Origin: Ramlibacter paludis
GTDB taxonomy: Bacteria > Pseudomonadota > Gammaproteobacteria > Burkholderiales > Burkholderiaceae_C
Assembly (NCBI RefSeq): GCF_022012305.1
Contig: NZ_JAKLTM010000002.1
Span: 124,001 to 188,000 of the forward strand
Length of the DNA: 64,000 nt
Direction: 5' to 3'
A program made the translations under genes and the position numbers. The notes beneath the pieces were generated by a model. The model saw only the letters and a program-made list of their open reading frames with translations, was not told the DNA's origin and made no database searches. This document shows positions 27,811 through 36,474 of this stretch, in pieces. The first letter of the stretch is position 1. Every line of letters begins with the position of its first letter.

Positions 27811-28599
27811 TCAGGCGATGCAGCTGTCCGCGGCCACGGCGGCCGGGATCCACTGCGGCTCGAAATACGCCCGCCCGTCCTTGCTCAGGCCCGGCCGCCA
27901 GTACCTGCAGCCCTCGAAGAAATAGTGCGTCACCTGCGACAGGCGGCTGAGCGACATGTCGCGCTGGGCGGCGCCGCCGTGCAGCACGTTGGCCGACCAC
28001 ACGATCATCTGGCCCTTCTTCAGCAGGCCGTAGCGCGGGGCGAAGCCGTGCCTCGCGATCGTGGCTTCGATGTAGTCCTCGTACGCGCGGTAGTGCGCGT
28101 AGTCCGGCGGCAGCCCCATGTCCTCGAAGTTCATCTCCGGCAGGTCCTGGCTGCCGGGGTAGTACACCAGCGGCCCCTGGTCGGGACCGATGTCCTCGAG
28201 CGCCAGCCACACGCCGCACATCATGCCGAACGGTTCGCTGTTGAAGTGGATGGAGTCGGAATGCGCCCGTTGCTGCGTGCCCCGCGGGAAGTTGAGCGTC
28301 TGGAAAGGCCGCGGGGTCGCGCCGTAAAGCTGGGCCAGCACTTCGAGGATGGGATCGAAGGTGGCGGCCGCCTGCACGTTGGGCGCCGCGCGCCAGGCGT
28401 CCTGCACGCGGCCCTCGCGGTAGTCGGCCAGCAGCTGCTGCGGCAGGCGTTCCAGGTCCGCGGTGATGCCATCGAGCACTTCGTCGGCCAGGCCGCTCTC
28501 CAGGACCACGATTCCGTCCTGGCGAAAGGTCGCGACCTGGGCGTCGGACAACCGCCCTTTGTGCTCGTTCCCATTCAACGCGGACTCCCTGCTTGGCAA
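27811..28599 (-). CDS. Phytanoyl-CoA dioxygenase (PhyH) family protein
   Basis: A 262-residue Fe(II)/2-oxoglutarate-dependent oxygenase. The iron ligands fit the HxD of RAHSDSIHF and a distal His in SANVLHGGAAQRD; RLSQVTHYFFEG follows. Conserved LVYYPGSQ and MIVWSANVLHGG strands define the PhyH double-stranded beta-helix. The N-terminal VATFRQDGIVVLES is also typical. The substrate cannot be inferred; family members hydroxylate lipids, quorum signals, osmolytes and antibiotics. The assigned start at 28599 (MPSRESAL) is uncertain. Confidence 0.82.
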   Translation of the reverse strand: MPSRESALNGNEHKGRLSDAQVATFRQDGIVVLESGLADEVLDGITADLERLPQQLLADYREGRVQDAWRAAPNVQAAATFDPILEVLAQLYGATPRPFQTLNFPRGTQQRAHSDSIHFNSEPFGMMCGVWLALEDIGPDQGPLVYYPGSQDLPEMNFEDMGLPPDYAHYRAYEDYIEATIARHGFAPRYGLLKKGQMIVWSANVLHGGAAQRDMSLSRLSQVTHYFFEGCRYWRPGLSKDGRAYFEPQWIPAAVAADSCIA

Positions 28600-28646
28600 G
28601 AGCTACCGATCTTACCGGCTGGTCCCCGCGCACGCTGTACCCAATC

Positions 28647-30149
28647 TCAAGCTGTTGCAACAGTCCTCTTCTTCAACAGCGGCCCGACGAAGCTCCATGC
28701 CAGCAGCAGTAGCGCCACGGTCACCAGCGTGCCGACCAGCCCGTTGCCGTAGAAGATGCCCAGCGAGCCGTCGGAGAGCAGCATCGACTGGCGGAACGCG
28801 TCCTCGGTCTTGTCGCCCAGCACCATGGCCAGGATCAGCGGCGCGATCGGGTAATCGAGCTTCTTGAACACGTAGCCCACCACGCCGAAGACCAGCGCCA
28901 GGTAGACGTCGAACATGCGGCCGCCGATGGTGTAGGCGCCGATCAGGCAGACCACGACGATCAGCGGGCCGATGATGGCGAAGGGCGCGCGCAGGATCGC
29001 CGCGAACAGCGGAATGGTGGCAAGCACCAGCACGATGGCCACCACGTTGGCCATGTACATCGAGGCGATCAGGCCCCAGACGAAATCGGCCTGCTCGGTG
29101 AACAGCATGGGACCCGGCTGCAGGCCCCAGATCATCAGGCCGCCCATCATCACCGCCGCGGTGGCGGAACCCGGCACGCCAAGCGCGAGCATGGGCAGCA
29201 GCGCCGAGACGCCGGCCGAGTGGTCGGCGGCCTCGGGCGCGACCACGCCTTCCGGCTCGCCGTGGCCGAAGTTGTCGCGCCGCCTGGAGAAGCGCTTGGC
29301 GATGCCGTAGGACATGAACGAGGCCGCGGTCGGCCCGCCGGGCGTGATGCCCATCCAGCAGCCGATGATGGTGGAGCGCACCAGCGCCCAGGCGTGCCCC
29401 GGCATCTCCTTGGCCGCGTTCCACACCGTGCGCCAGCTCATGCGCGCATGCAGGCCCTGGAAGGACAGGCCCTCTTCCACCGTCACCAGCAGCTCGCCGA
29501 TGCCGAACAGGCCGACCACCGCCGCGAGGAAGGACACGCCGCCCACCAGGATGTCGGTGCCGCCGGTCAGGCGCATCTCGCCCGACACCGTGTCGGTGCC
29601 CACGCCTGCGAGGATCAATCCGAGCAGCAGCGCCGCGATCGTCTTCAGCGGCCGGCCGCCGCTCATGCCGGCATAGCTGCAGAACGTGAGCAGGTAGACC
29701 GCGAAGTATTCGGCGGGACTGAACTTGAGCGCGAAGTCGGCGATGGCATTGGCCACCAGCGTCACCACGATCACGCCGGCCAGCGCGCCGAAGCCCGCCG
29801 AGAGGAAGGCCACGGCCAGCGCACGGGCCGCATCGCCCTTCTTCGCCATCGGATGGCCGTCAAAGGTCGTCGCGACCGACGAAGGCTCACCCGGGATGTT
29901 GAACAGGATCGAGGTCGTCGAGCCGCCGAACAGCGCGCCCCAGTACATCGAGGACAGCAGGATGATCGCGGCCACCGGCGTCATGGTGAACGTCAGCGGC
30001 AGCAAGAGGGTCACGCCATTGGGCGCGCCCAGGCCGGGCAGCACGCCGACCAGGATGCCGAGCAGCACGCCCGCGATCATCAGCGAGACGTGGTACAGGC
30101 TGAAGGCGGTGTCGAAGCCGCCAGCCAGCAGTTGCAGTTGGTGCAGCAT
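28647..30149 (-). CDS. tctA: Tripartite tricarboxylate transporter permease TctA
   Basis: A 500-residue large permease of a TTT secondary transporter with about 12 membrane helices. It has the TctA signatures GVLPGLGAPNGVTLLLPLTF, SMYWGALFGGSTTSILFNIPG and, in the second repeat, TIIGCWMGITPGGPTAASFMSYGIAKR. It works with TctB and the periplasmic receptor TctC encoded directly upstream (order tctC-tctB-tctA, gaps of 4 bp). Substrates of these systems are di- and tricarboxylates or aromatic acids; the neighbouring dehydrogenase gives no decisive hint. Confidence 0.93.
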   Translation of the reverse strand: MLHQLQLLAGGFDTAFSLYHVSLMIAGVLLGILVGVLPGLGAPNGVTLLLPLTFTMTPVAAIILLSSMYWGALFGGSTTSILFNIPGEPSSVATTFDGHPMAKKGDAARALAVAFLSAGFGALAGVIVVTLVANAIADFALKFSPAEYFAVYLLTFCSYAGMSGGRPLKTIAALLLGLILAGVGTDTVSGEMRLTGGTDILVGGVSFLAAVVGLFGIGELLVTVEEGLSFQGLHARMSWRTVWNAAKEMPGHAWALVRSTIIGCWMGITPGGPTAASFMSYGIAKRFSRRRDNFGHGEPEGVVAPEAADHSAGVSALLPMLALGVPGSATAAVMMGGLMIWGLQPGPMLFTEQADFVWGLIASMYMANVVAIVLVLATIPLFAAILRAPFAIIGPLIVVVCLIGAYTIGGRMFDVYLALVFGVVGYVFKKLDYPIAPLILAMVLGDKTEDAFRQSMLLSDGSLGIFYGNGLVGTLVTVALLLLAWSFVGPLLKKRTVATA

Positions 30150-30153
30150 GGAA

Positions 30154-30627
30154 TCAGAAACCGAGCCAGGTCTCGATCGGTCCCTTGGCGAGGGGCACGC
30201 CGAACCAGATCTCGAAAGTCAGGAAGAACAGCAGGCTGGCCACCACGCCCAGCGCGATCGCGCGCAGCCAGCTGAAGCGGCCATGCGTGCGCGCCATGTA
30301 CGCGAGGTAGACGGCGCCGGTGAGGTAGACGCCCAGGAAGGCCATGGCGATCGCCATCACGATGGTGGGCAGCAGCAGCGACAGGCTGCGCGCCAGTTGC
30401 TCGCGCGTGGCGAAGGGCTCGCCCGCCGGGCCGCGCACCGCCTGCAGCAGCAGCAGCGCGCTGACCACCAGCAGCAGCACGCCCAGGCGCAGCGGAACGT
30501 AGCCGGACTGCGGGCCGGTGGCGGCCCAGCCGGTGTTCAGCTGCAGGCTGCCGGCGATGACGGCGGCGGCAAACAGCCCCAGCGTGGCGGCGGTCGCGAT
30601 CTCCAGCGTGCGGCGCGTGGCGGCCAT
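30154..30627 (-). CDS. tctB: Tripartite tricarboxylate transporter small permease TctB
   Basis: A 157-residue membrane protein with four predicted helices (for example LEIATAATLGLFAAAVIAGSL, LGVLLLVVSALLLLQAV and LRAIALGVVASLLFFLTFEI). The C-terminus FEIWFGVPLAKGPIETWLGF is diagnostic for TctB. It lies between tctC and tctA with gaps of 4 bp on each side. Confidence 0.9.
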   Translation of the reverse strand: MAATRRTLEIATAATLGLFAAAVIAGSLQLNTGWAATGPQSGYVPLRLGVLLLVVSALLLLQAVRGPAGEPFATREQLARSLSLLLPTIVMAIAMAFLGVYLTGAVYLAYMARTHGRFSWLRAIALGVVASLLFFLTFEIWFGVPLAKGPIETWLGF

Positions 30628-30631
30628 GGAA

Positions 30632-31645
30632 TCAGTCCTTCAGCAGCCAGCCGTCCTGGCTGAACTGCACCTTGTGGTTGGCCTTGTCGTTGGCGATGTA
30701 GCGCGCCAGCTCGGTGCCGGTCACGAACATGTCGGTCTGCAGGCCCTTCTGCAGCCACTCCTTGAACTCCGGCTTCTCGCGCACCTGCGCCATCAGCTTG
30801 CCGTAGTAGGCCGACTGTTCCGGCGTCAGGTCGCCCGCGGCCCACACCGTGCGCGGCATGCGGAATTCATCGATGGCGATGCCCTGCTCCTTGCAGGTGG
30901 GGATGTCGTTCCAGCCCATGTCGGCGGTGACCTTGTCCTTCAGCGGCAGGCGGTTCTTGCTGAAGACGCACAGCGGACGCACCTTGCCGGCGCGCCAGTG
31001 CGACACGTTCTCCGAGGGGTTGTTGGTGTTGGCCTCGACGTGGCCGCCGGCCAGCTGCACCGCGACCTCGCCGCCCGACTTGAAGGGCACGTAGGTCATG
31101 GTGGTGCCGGTGGCCTTCTCGATCTGGCGCGTGAGGATGTGGTCGGTGTCCTTGGATTGCGCGCCGCCCATCTTGAAGCCGCCGTTCTTGGCCTTGGCCG
31201 CGGCGACCAGGTCCTTCGCCGTCTTGTACGGGCCGTCGGCATAGGACCAGAGGATGAATTCGTCGGCGGCCATGATCGCCACCGGCGTCAGGTCGTCGAT
31301 GCTGTAGCCCACCTTGGTGATCATGGGCATCAGGTAGGCCAGGTTGGTGGAGAACACCAGCTTGTTCGGGTCGCCCTTGGCCGCCTTCGCATAGATCAAG
31401 CCTTCGGTGCCGGCGCCGCCGCTCTTGTTGCTCACGACCACGGCCACCGGCATCAGCTTGTACTTCTGGATGATCGACTGCACCACGCGCGCGAACTGGT
31501 CGGTGCCGCCGCCGGGGCCGGCGGTGACGATGAATTCGACCGGGCGCGTCGGCTTCCAGTCGGCAGCGGCCGCCGCGAAAGGAGCGGAGGCGGCGGCGGC
31601 CAGGGCCACGGCAGCCAGGGCGAACGAAGTGGACATGCGGTTCAT
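30632..31645 (-). CDS. tctC: Bug-family periplasmic solute receptor (TctC)
   Basis: A 337-residue periplasmic binding protein. A signal peptide (about residues 1-27, ending AAAA before DWKPTRPVEF) is followed by the Bug-type ligand loop IVTAGPGGGTDQFARVVQ and NKSGGAGTEGLIYA. The second lobe has FKSGGEVAVQLAGGHVEAN. Bug receptors bind carboxylate groups through these loops. GGAG precedes the ATG. It is 20 bp downstream of the oxidoreductase gene and upstream of tctB-tctA. Confidence 0.93.
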   Translation of the reverse strand: MNRMSTSFALAAVALAAAASAPFAAAAADWKPTRPVEFIVTAGPGGGTDQFARVVQSIIQKYKLMPVAVVVSNKSGGAGTEGLIYAKAAKGDPNKLVFSTNLAYLMPMITKVGYSIDDLTPVAIMAADEFILWSYADGPYKTAKDLVAAAKAKNGGFKMGGAQSKDTDHILTRQIEKATGTTMTYVPFKSGGEVAVQLAGGHVEANTNNPSENVSHWRAGKVRPLCVFSKNRLPLKDKVTADMGWNDIPTCKEQGIAIDEFRMPRTVWAAGDLTPEQSAYYGKLMAQVREKPEFKEWLQKGLQTDMFVTGTELARYIANDKANHKVQFSQDGWLLKD

Positions 31646-31665
31646 GGTTTGTCTCCTGTGGAATG

Positions 31666-33060
31666 TCAGTTCTTGGCGGCGGACAGCATCGCGTCCTGGC
31701 GGCGGCGCAGCGCCAGCAGTTCGGAGCCAGCATCGATCGCGATGTCGTCGAAGCAGACCGGCTGGCCCGCGGCCACGTCGCGCACCAGCCGCTTGTTGGC
31801 GGCCAGGTAGAAAGGCACGGGCACGCCGGCGCCCAGCGCCGCGGCGGGAATCAATTCGGCGGTGGTGCCGTCCATGGTGTGGTGGTGGCCGCCCATTTCC
31901 AGCAGCGCGCCGGCCTTGAGCGGCCGCGTCGCGCGCGCCACCAGGTCCAGCACCGGCTGCGGCTGCTGCGCGCCACTGGAGCGGCCCAGCACCGCCGCAT
32001 CGAGCACGCTGGTAGCCGCCTCCAGCCCCAGCAGGTGGCGCGGGATCGGCAGCATCGCGTGCTTGCCGTCGCGGCTCATGATGTGGCCCTTGCCCGCCAG
32101 CAGCTGCCAGGTCTCGGCGTCGTCGCAGCGCACGACGACGAACACGCCCCCGGCCAGGCTCACTTCGTCGGGCGCGCGCAGGCAATGGAAGACGTCGAGG
32201 GTGCCGGCGTTGGCCAGCAGGCCGCCGGCGCCCTTCGGGACGAAGGCCGTCGGCACTTCGGCGATGCGCAGGATGGGGGCATGCAAGGCCTTGGCGTCCG
32301 GCTGCATGCCGGTGGAGTTGGCCACCACCAGCAGCTCGCACAGGTCGGGCACGGCGCGCTGCGGCAACTCGGCGCAGGCTTCGGCGCGGGCCTTGGCCAG
32401 ACCGGCAATGTCGCGCTCGCCGAGCGACCACAAGGAGTCGAAACCGGCCACCGGGATGGTGCGGCCGTTGCTCGAGATCGTGCCCTTGGCAGCGTCGTAG
32501 ACGAAGTCGTATTCGCTCGACTTGCCCGCCGCCACCACCTCCAGGCCGAGCGTGCGGGCCCAGGTGACCAGGCCGATCAGCAAGGCGGGCTGGTCGCCAT
32601 CGACCGGCGTCACCACGCGCTGCTTCGCTTGCGCCAGGCGCGCCAGCTCGGGGCCGACCACGCTGTCGACTTCCTTCGAGGCCATGGCCACGTGCAGGCC
32701 GGCCTCGATGGCCAGCCGCGCATGGCGCGCGCCCGCTTCCGGATGGCCCGTCGCCTCGACCAGCAGGTCCAGCGGCAGTCCGAGCACCACGGCGACGTCG
32801 GCCGCGGCGATGTGCTGGCCACGCTCCCAGGCCGCGCTTGCCTGTTCACGCGTTTCGCAAACGGCGATGCGGTCTTCCGCCAGACCGATGGAACGCAGCG
32901 CCGCGGCGGCGATGGAAGCCTCGCGGTCGACGGCGACGCGGGCGTTGATCAGGGGGATGCGCAGGGCCTGCGCCAGGAAGCTGCGGCCGAAACCGCCGCT
33001 GCCGACCACGCAGGTCTCGACCGGCCGCGTGGCGCTGGCGTAGTGCGTCAGATGATTCAT
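31666..33060 (-). CDS. NAD(P)-dependent oxidoreductase with C-terminal SAF-like domain
   Basis: A 464-residue homoserine-dehydrogenase-like enzyme. The N-terminal Rossmann motif is CVVGSGGFGRSFLAQAL; LLVEATGHPEAGARHA, HVAMASKEVDSVVGPEL and TPVDGDQPALL follow. The C-terminal part (GGHHHTMDGTTAELIPAAAL, VPFYLAANKRLVRDVAAGQPV) resembles SAF domains of altronate dehydratase and antifreeze-like proteins. Proteins of this architecture are common in sugar-acid loci, but the substrate is unknown. It heads an operon with tctCBA, divergent from a GntR regulator, with a palindromic operator 10 bp before its ATG. Confidence 0.8.
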   Translation of the reverse strand: MNHLTHYASATRPVETCVVGSGGFGRSFLAQALRIPLINARVAVDREASIAAAALRSIGLAEDRIAVCETREQASAAWERGQHIAAADVAVVLGLPLDLLVEATGHPEAGARHARLAIEAGLHVAMASKEVDSVVGPELARLAQAKQRVVTPVDGDQPALLIGLVTWARTLGLEVVAAGKSSEYDFVYDAAKGTISSNGRTIPVAGFDSLWSLGERDIAGLAKARAEACAELPQRAVPDLCELLVVANSTGMQPDAKALHAPILRIAEVPTAFVPKGAGGLLANAGTLDVFHCLRAPDEVSLAGGVFVVVRCDDAETWQLLAGKGHIMSRDGKHAMLPIPRHLLGLEAATSVLDAAVLGRSSGAQQPQPVLDLVARATRPLKAGALLEMGGHHHTMDGTTAELIPAAALGAGVPVPFYLAANKRLVRDVAAGQPVCFDDIAIDAGSELLALRRRQDAMLSAAKN

Positions 33061-33069
33061 GGCCGGCAG

Positions 33070-33083
33070 TATTGCATGCAATA
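33070..33083. promoter_or_regulatory. Perfect 14-bp palindrome, probable GntR operator O1
   Basis: TATTGCATGCAATA is perfectly self-complementary and lies 10-23 bp upstream of the oxidoreductase ATG, where a bound regulator would block initiation or early transcription. The pattern ATTGNATNCAAT is like operators of FCD-type GntR regulators. Confidence 0.7.
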
Positions 33084-33132
33084 TTGGCTGATCTGGTACG
33101 TGATTTCCCCGATTCGCGTGGTCTAGGCCGTT

Positions 33133-33146
33133 GATTGCATTCAGTT
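33133..33146. promoter_or_regulatory. Second, imperfect GntR operator copy O2
   Basis: GATTGCATTCAGTT matches the 14-bp palindrome at 33070 in 10 of 14 positions, including the core ATTGCAT. It lies 14 bp upstream of the GntR gene start, consistent with autoregulation. The two copies are 63 bp apart, six helical turns. Confidence 0.5.
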
Positions 33147-33159
33147 CAAAATACCGTCC

Positions 33160-33825
33160 ATGAATGCCCTGCTGGAAGACCGCGGCACCCGCACCGTCGT
33201 CGCGGCCCGGAAATTGCGCGAACTGATCGTGTCGGGCGAGCTCGCGCCCGGCCAGCGCATCACGGAGCGCTTCGTGGCCGACCACCTGGACGGCATGTCG
33301 CGCACGCCCCTGCGCGAAGCCTTCAAGATCCTCGAGGCCGAAGGCCTGGTGAAGATCGAGCCGAACCGCGGCGCCGTGGTGACGGCCCTGTCGGTGGACG
33401 AAGTGGAAGCGGCGATCGAAGTGCTGATCGGCCTGGAGACGCTGGCCGCCGAACCGGCCTGCGAGCGCATCACCGATGCGGAAGTCGCGGAAGTGGAGTC
33501 GCTGCACGCGCGCATGGCGCGGGCCTACCGCGAGGGCGACCTCATGGCCTACTTCAACCTGAACCAGGCCATCCACCAGAAGATCGTGGACGCGGCGCGC
33601 AACCCGGTGCTGTCACGCATCTATGCCAGCGAGTGCGCGCGCATCCGGCGCTACCGCTATGCCGGCAACCAGCAGAACGAGCGCTGGGGCCGCGCGGTGC
33701 ACGAACACGAGGGGATTCTCGACGCGCTGCGCGAGCGCGCCGGCGCGATGCTGCGCGAGACCTTGCGCCAGCACCACCGCCGCGGCTGGGTGGCGTCGCG
33801 GCGGGTATTGGAGTCGCGCGCGTGA
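33160..33825 (+). CDS. GntR family transcriptional regulator (FCD domain)
   Basis: A 221-residue DNA-binding regulator. The winged helix-turn-helix spans about residues 12-76 (RKLRELIVSGELAPGQRITE, MSRTPLREAFKILEAEGLV). The C-terminal FCD domain, with a likely metal site, includes FNLNQAIHQKIVDAARNP and HEHEGILDALRERAGAMLRE. Divergence from the oxidoreductase-tctCBA operon and the shared palindromes in between suggest it controls that operon in response to the transported acid or a derivative. Confidence 0.9.
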   Translation: MNALLEDRGTRTVVAARKLRELIVSGELAPGQRITERFVADHLDGMSRTPLREAFKILEAEGLVKIEPNRGAVVTALSVDEVEAAIEVLIGLETLAAEPACERITDAEVAEVESLHARMARAYREGDLMAYFNLNQAIHQKIVDAARNPVLSRIYASECARIRRYRYAGNQQNERWGRAVHEHEGILDALRERAGAMLRETLRQHHRRGWVASRRVLESRA

Positions 33826-33843
33826 ACGCGCGCGACTGACGCG

Positions 33844-35763
33844 TTACTCCGCCAGCGCCGCCTTCGGCTTCGCCACGTTGATCGTCGTCTTGTAGCGGGC
33901 CTTCAGGCTCTCGTAGTACGCCAGCGTCTCGGCGCCGGTCCACGAGCGCAGGTATTGCGCCTGCTCCTGCTTGGCCTGCTCCGCCGGCGGCGTGTCGCGC
34001 GGCAGCACCTTCGCCACCTTCACCACGGCATAGCCGTCGTTGCCGAGGTCCACGCCGATCCATGCCGGCAGCGCGGCCGGATCGGCGCGCAGCGCGGCTT
34101 CGATCACGGCACGCGGCAGCTTGCCGGCGTCCTGGCGCGTGACGGTCACGGCCGGCGGCAGCGTGGCGGTGTCGGGCGCCTTCTTCCACGCTTCCAGCTT
34201 GGCCTGGCCTTCCTTGCGGGCCAGTTCGGCGGCGCGCTGCGCCACCACCTGCTCGCGCACCTGCGCCTTCACTTCCGCGAAGGGCCGGGTCGTGGCCGGC
34301 GTGTACTTGGTGATGCGGCCCGACACCATCTGGTTGGGACCGATCTCCAGCGCCTCGGTATTGCGCTTGCGCTCCACCGCCTCCGGCCCGAACAGCGCGG
34401 CCAGGAACTTCGGATTGGCGAGCGGGCCGGTCGCGCCGGGCGCGGGCGTGCGCGTGACGCCGGCCTGCGGGTGGATCTCCAGCTTCAGCTTGTCGGCCAC
34501 GGGCTTCAGGCTGTCGGACTGTTCGTAGACGCCGTTGCTGAAGGCTTCGGCCGCCTCGGCGTACTTCTTCTGCGCCTGCGCCTTCTTCAGCTCCGCCTCG
34601 ATCTGCGGGCGCAGTTCCTCGAAGGGCTTGGGCTGGCCGCCTTTCAGGTCGGTGAGCTTGATGATGTGGAAGCCGAAGTCCGACTCCACCACCGGGCTGA
34701 TGTCGCCCTTGGCCTTCAGCGCGAAGGCCGCGTCCTCGAACGGCTTGGTCATCGCGCCGCGCGCGAAGAAGTCGAGGTCGCCGCCTTGCGGGGCCGACCC
34801 CGGGTCCTGCGAATTCTTCTTCGCCACGTCGGCGAAACTCTCCGGGTTCTTCTTCACCTGCGCCAGCAGCTCCTCGGCTTTCGCCTTGGCCTTGTCCTTG
34901 TCCGCCTGCGGCGCGCCCTTGGGCACCGAGATCAGGATGTGGCTCGCGCGGCGCTCTTCCTGGCCACCCAGCCGCAGCGCGTTCTGTTCGTAATAGGTCT
35001 TGAGGTCCGCTTCGTTCAGCGCGATGCCCTTGCTCACCGAGGCCAGGTCCAGCATCACCCACTCGACGTTGGCCTGCTCCGCGGCCTGGAACAGCTTGCC
35101 GTTGGCCTTGTAGAAGGCCTCGAGCTCGGTGTCGCTCGGCTCCACCTTGGCCTGGTAGTCGGCCGTCGCGAAACGCGCGACCTGCGCCTCGCGCTTCTCG
35201 AAGAAGCTGTTGAGGGCCACGGCGGCCGGTGCCGCCACCGGCGTGCCGGTGTCGTTGATGCCGCCCAGGACCTGGCGCGTGGCCAGTTCACCGCGCACCG
35301 AGTTCTCGTACATCTGCGGCGTCATGCCCTGCGCGGCGAGCAGCTGCGTGTAGCGCTCCATGTCCAGCGTGCCATCGGGCTTGCGCAGCATGGTGACCAG
35401 CTCGTTGCGCTGCAGCTCGCGCGCCAGGCGCTGGTCGGACACGGTCATGTGGCCGTGCTCCACCGCCGCCTGCAGCACGCGCTCGCGCACCATGCGCTCC
35501 AGCGTGCCGTACTTGGCCTCGGGCGAGTCGAGCAGCTTGGCGTCGAGCGTGGGCATCTGCTGCCGCATGCGGTCGACTTCCTGCTTGTGCATGTTGTCCC
35601 AGTCCTGCTGGGTGATCTCGCGGCCGTCGACCTTGGCGACGGCCTCCCCTTTTTCCTTGTAGCGGTTGTAGCCCTCCAGGCCAAACAGCACGAACGAGGG
35701 GAAGATCAGCAGGAACAGCAGCCACTGCATGATCTTGTTGTGCTTGCGGACGAAATCGAACAT
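33844..35763 (-). CDS. ppiD: Periplasmic folding factor PpiD (SurA N-terminal and parvulin domains)
   Basis: A 639-residue membrane-anchored chaperone near the Sec translocon. A short cytoplasmic tail (MFDFVRKHNKIMQ) and one helix (about residues 13-30) are followed by a SurA_N-like chaperone domain (VAKVDGREITQQDWDNMHKQ). One parvulin domain covers about residues 270-365 (RRASHILISVPKGA, GGDLDFFARGAMTKPFEDAAF, SDFGFHIIKLTDLKG). A helical C-terminal region completes the protein. Length matches PpiD (620-640). It begins 22 bp after the terminator of the tRNA-Val unit and probably has its own promoter. Confidence 0.92.
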   Translation of the reverse strand: MFDFVRKHNKIMQWLLFLLIFPSFVLFGLEGYNRYKEKGEAVAKVDGREITQQDWDNMHKQEVDRMRQQMPTLDAKLLDSPEAKYGTLERMVRERVLQAAVEHGHMTVSDQRLARELQRNELVTMLRKPDGTLDMERYTQLLAAQGMTPQMYENSVRGELATRQVLGGINDTGTPVAAPAAVALNSFFEKREAQVARFATADYQAKVEPSDTELEAFYKANGKLFQAAEQANVEWVMLDLASVSKGIALNEADLKTYYEQNALRLGGQEERRASHILISVPKGAPQADKDKAKAKAEELLAQVKKNPESFADVAKKNSQDPGSAPQGGDLDFFARGAMTKPFEDAAFALKAKGDISPVVESDFGFHIIKLTDLKGGQPKPFEELRPQIEAELKKAQAQKKYAEAAEAFSNGVYEQSDSLKPVADKLKLEIHPQAGVTRTPAPGATGPLANPKFLAALFGPEAVERKRNTEALEIGPNQMVSGRITKYTPATTRPFAEVKAQVREQVVAQRAAELARKEGQAKLEAWKKAPDTATLPPAVTVTRQDAGKLPRAVIEAALRADPAALPAWIGVDLGNDGYAVVKVAKVLPRDTPPAEQAKQEQAQYLRSWTGAETLAYYESLKARYKTTINVAKPKAALAE

Positions 35764-35781
35764 GTCGCTTCAGGCTCTTGT

Positions 35782-35816
35782 AAAAATCAAAAAGGCGAAC
35801 CGCCTCGGTTCGCCTT
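35782..35816 (-). terminator. Terminator after tRNA-Val (minus strand)
   Basis: Read on the minus strand, AAGGCGAACC (35816-35807) pairs with GGTTCGCCTT (35801-35792) around a 5-nt loop, followed by TTT, GA and TTTTT. It ends the hupB/tRNA-Val unit just before ppiD. Confidence 0.85.
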
Positions 35817-35822
35817 CTCGTT

Positions 35823-35898
35823 TGGTGGGTGCTGACGGGATCGAACCGCCGACCTACGCCTTGTAAGGGCGCCGCTCTACCAGCTGAGCTAAGCACCC
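35823..35898 (-). tRNA. tRNA-Val (TAC)
   Basis: A complete 76-nt cloverleaf on the minus strand. The acceptor stem is GGGTGCT with AGCACCC, the D arm AGCTCAGCTGGTAGAG, the anticodon TAC in CCTTACAAGG, and the T arm GGTTCGATCCC. CCA is encoded (35825-35823). It lies only 19 bp downstream of the HU gene with no terminator or obvious promoter in between. Confidence 0.97.
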
Positions 35899-35917
35899 CA
35901 CCGGGAAAAACCGGCCA

Positions 35918-36190
35918 TCAGTTCAGCGCATCCTTGAGCGCCTTGCCGGGACGGAACTTGGGTACCTTGGCAGCCTTGATTTTAATCGTAGCGCCGGTCC
36001 GGGGATTCCGGCCGCTGCGCGCGGCCCGCTTGCCCACCGCGAAAGTGCCGAATCCGACGAGCGAAACCGAGCCGCCTTTCTTCAGCGTGGTCTTCACAGC
36101 GCCGATCATCGACTCCAGCGCGCGGGTGGCGGCGGCCTTGGAAATGTCGGCGTGTTTGGCGATGTGCTCGATCAGTTCGGTCTTGTTCAT
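35918..36190 (-). CDS. hupB: HU family nucleoid DNA-binding protein
   Basis: A 90-residue histone-like protein. It opens [20 protein letters not shown] and has the DNA-bending arm signature [20 protein letters not shown] followed by [22 protein letters not shown] dimers bend and compact DNA. The ATG is preceded by GAGGGG. A consensus-like promoter lies about 130 nt upstream (36329-36357). tRNA-Val follows on the same strand and is probably cotranscribed. Confidence 0.95.
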   Translation of the reverse strand: MNKTELIEHIAKHADISKAAATRALESMIGAVKTTLKKGGSVSLVGFGTFAVGKRAARSGRNPRTGATIKIKAAKVPKFRPGKALKDALN

Positions 36191-36328
36191 TGGGGCCCCT
36201 CGTGAGGAAATGGTTTTGGACGGTTCGTCTCTTCAAAAATTTGTCTCCCGTTCCCGCGCATGGCCGCAAGCGGCGGATGACGGGGAAGGGGAGACGGTGT
36301 AGTCAGCCTGTTGCGGCCACTGGCGTCG

Positions 36329-36357
36329 ATTAAAGCCACGGCCGCAAACCGTGTCAA
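36329..36357 (-). promoter_or_regulatory. Predicted strong promoter of hupB
   Basis: On the minus strand a perfect TTGACA (36357-36352) is followed after 17 nt by TTTAAT (36334-36329, 5/6). Transcription would start near 36322, giving a leader of about 130 nt before the HU gene. The rest of the gap up to 36474 shows no further clear element. Confidence 0.8.
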
Positions 36358-36474
36358 TACGGCCTGCGGCAATACAACACGCGGAGCGCATTCTAGGGGC
36401 GTCCACGTGGAGGGCAGCACGTTTTTCATGCGGCGGTGCGCAATGACGCGCACGCACCGCGGTGGCGCAAAGCG

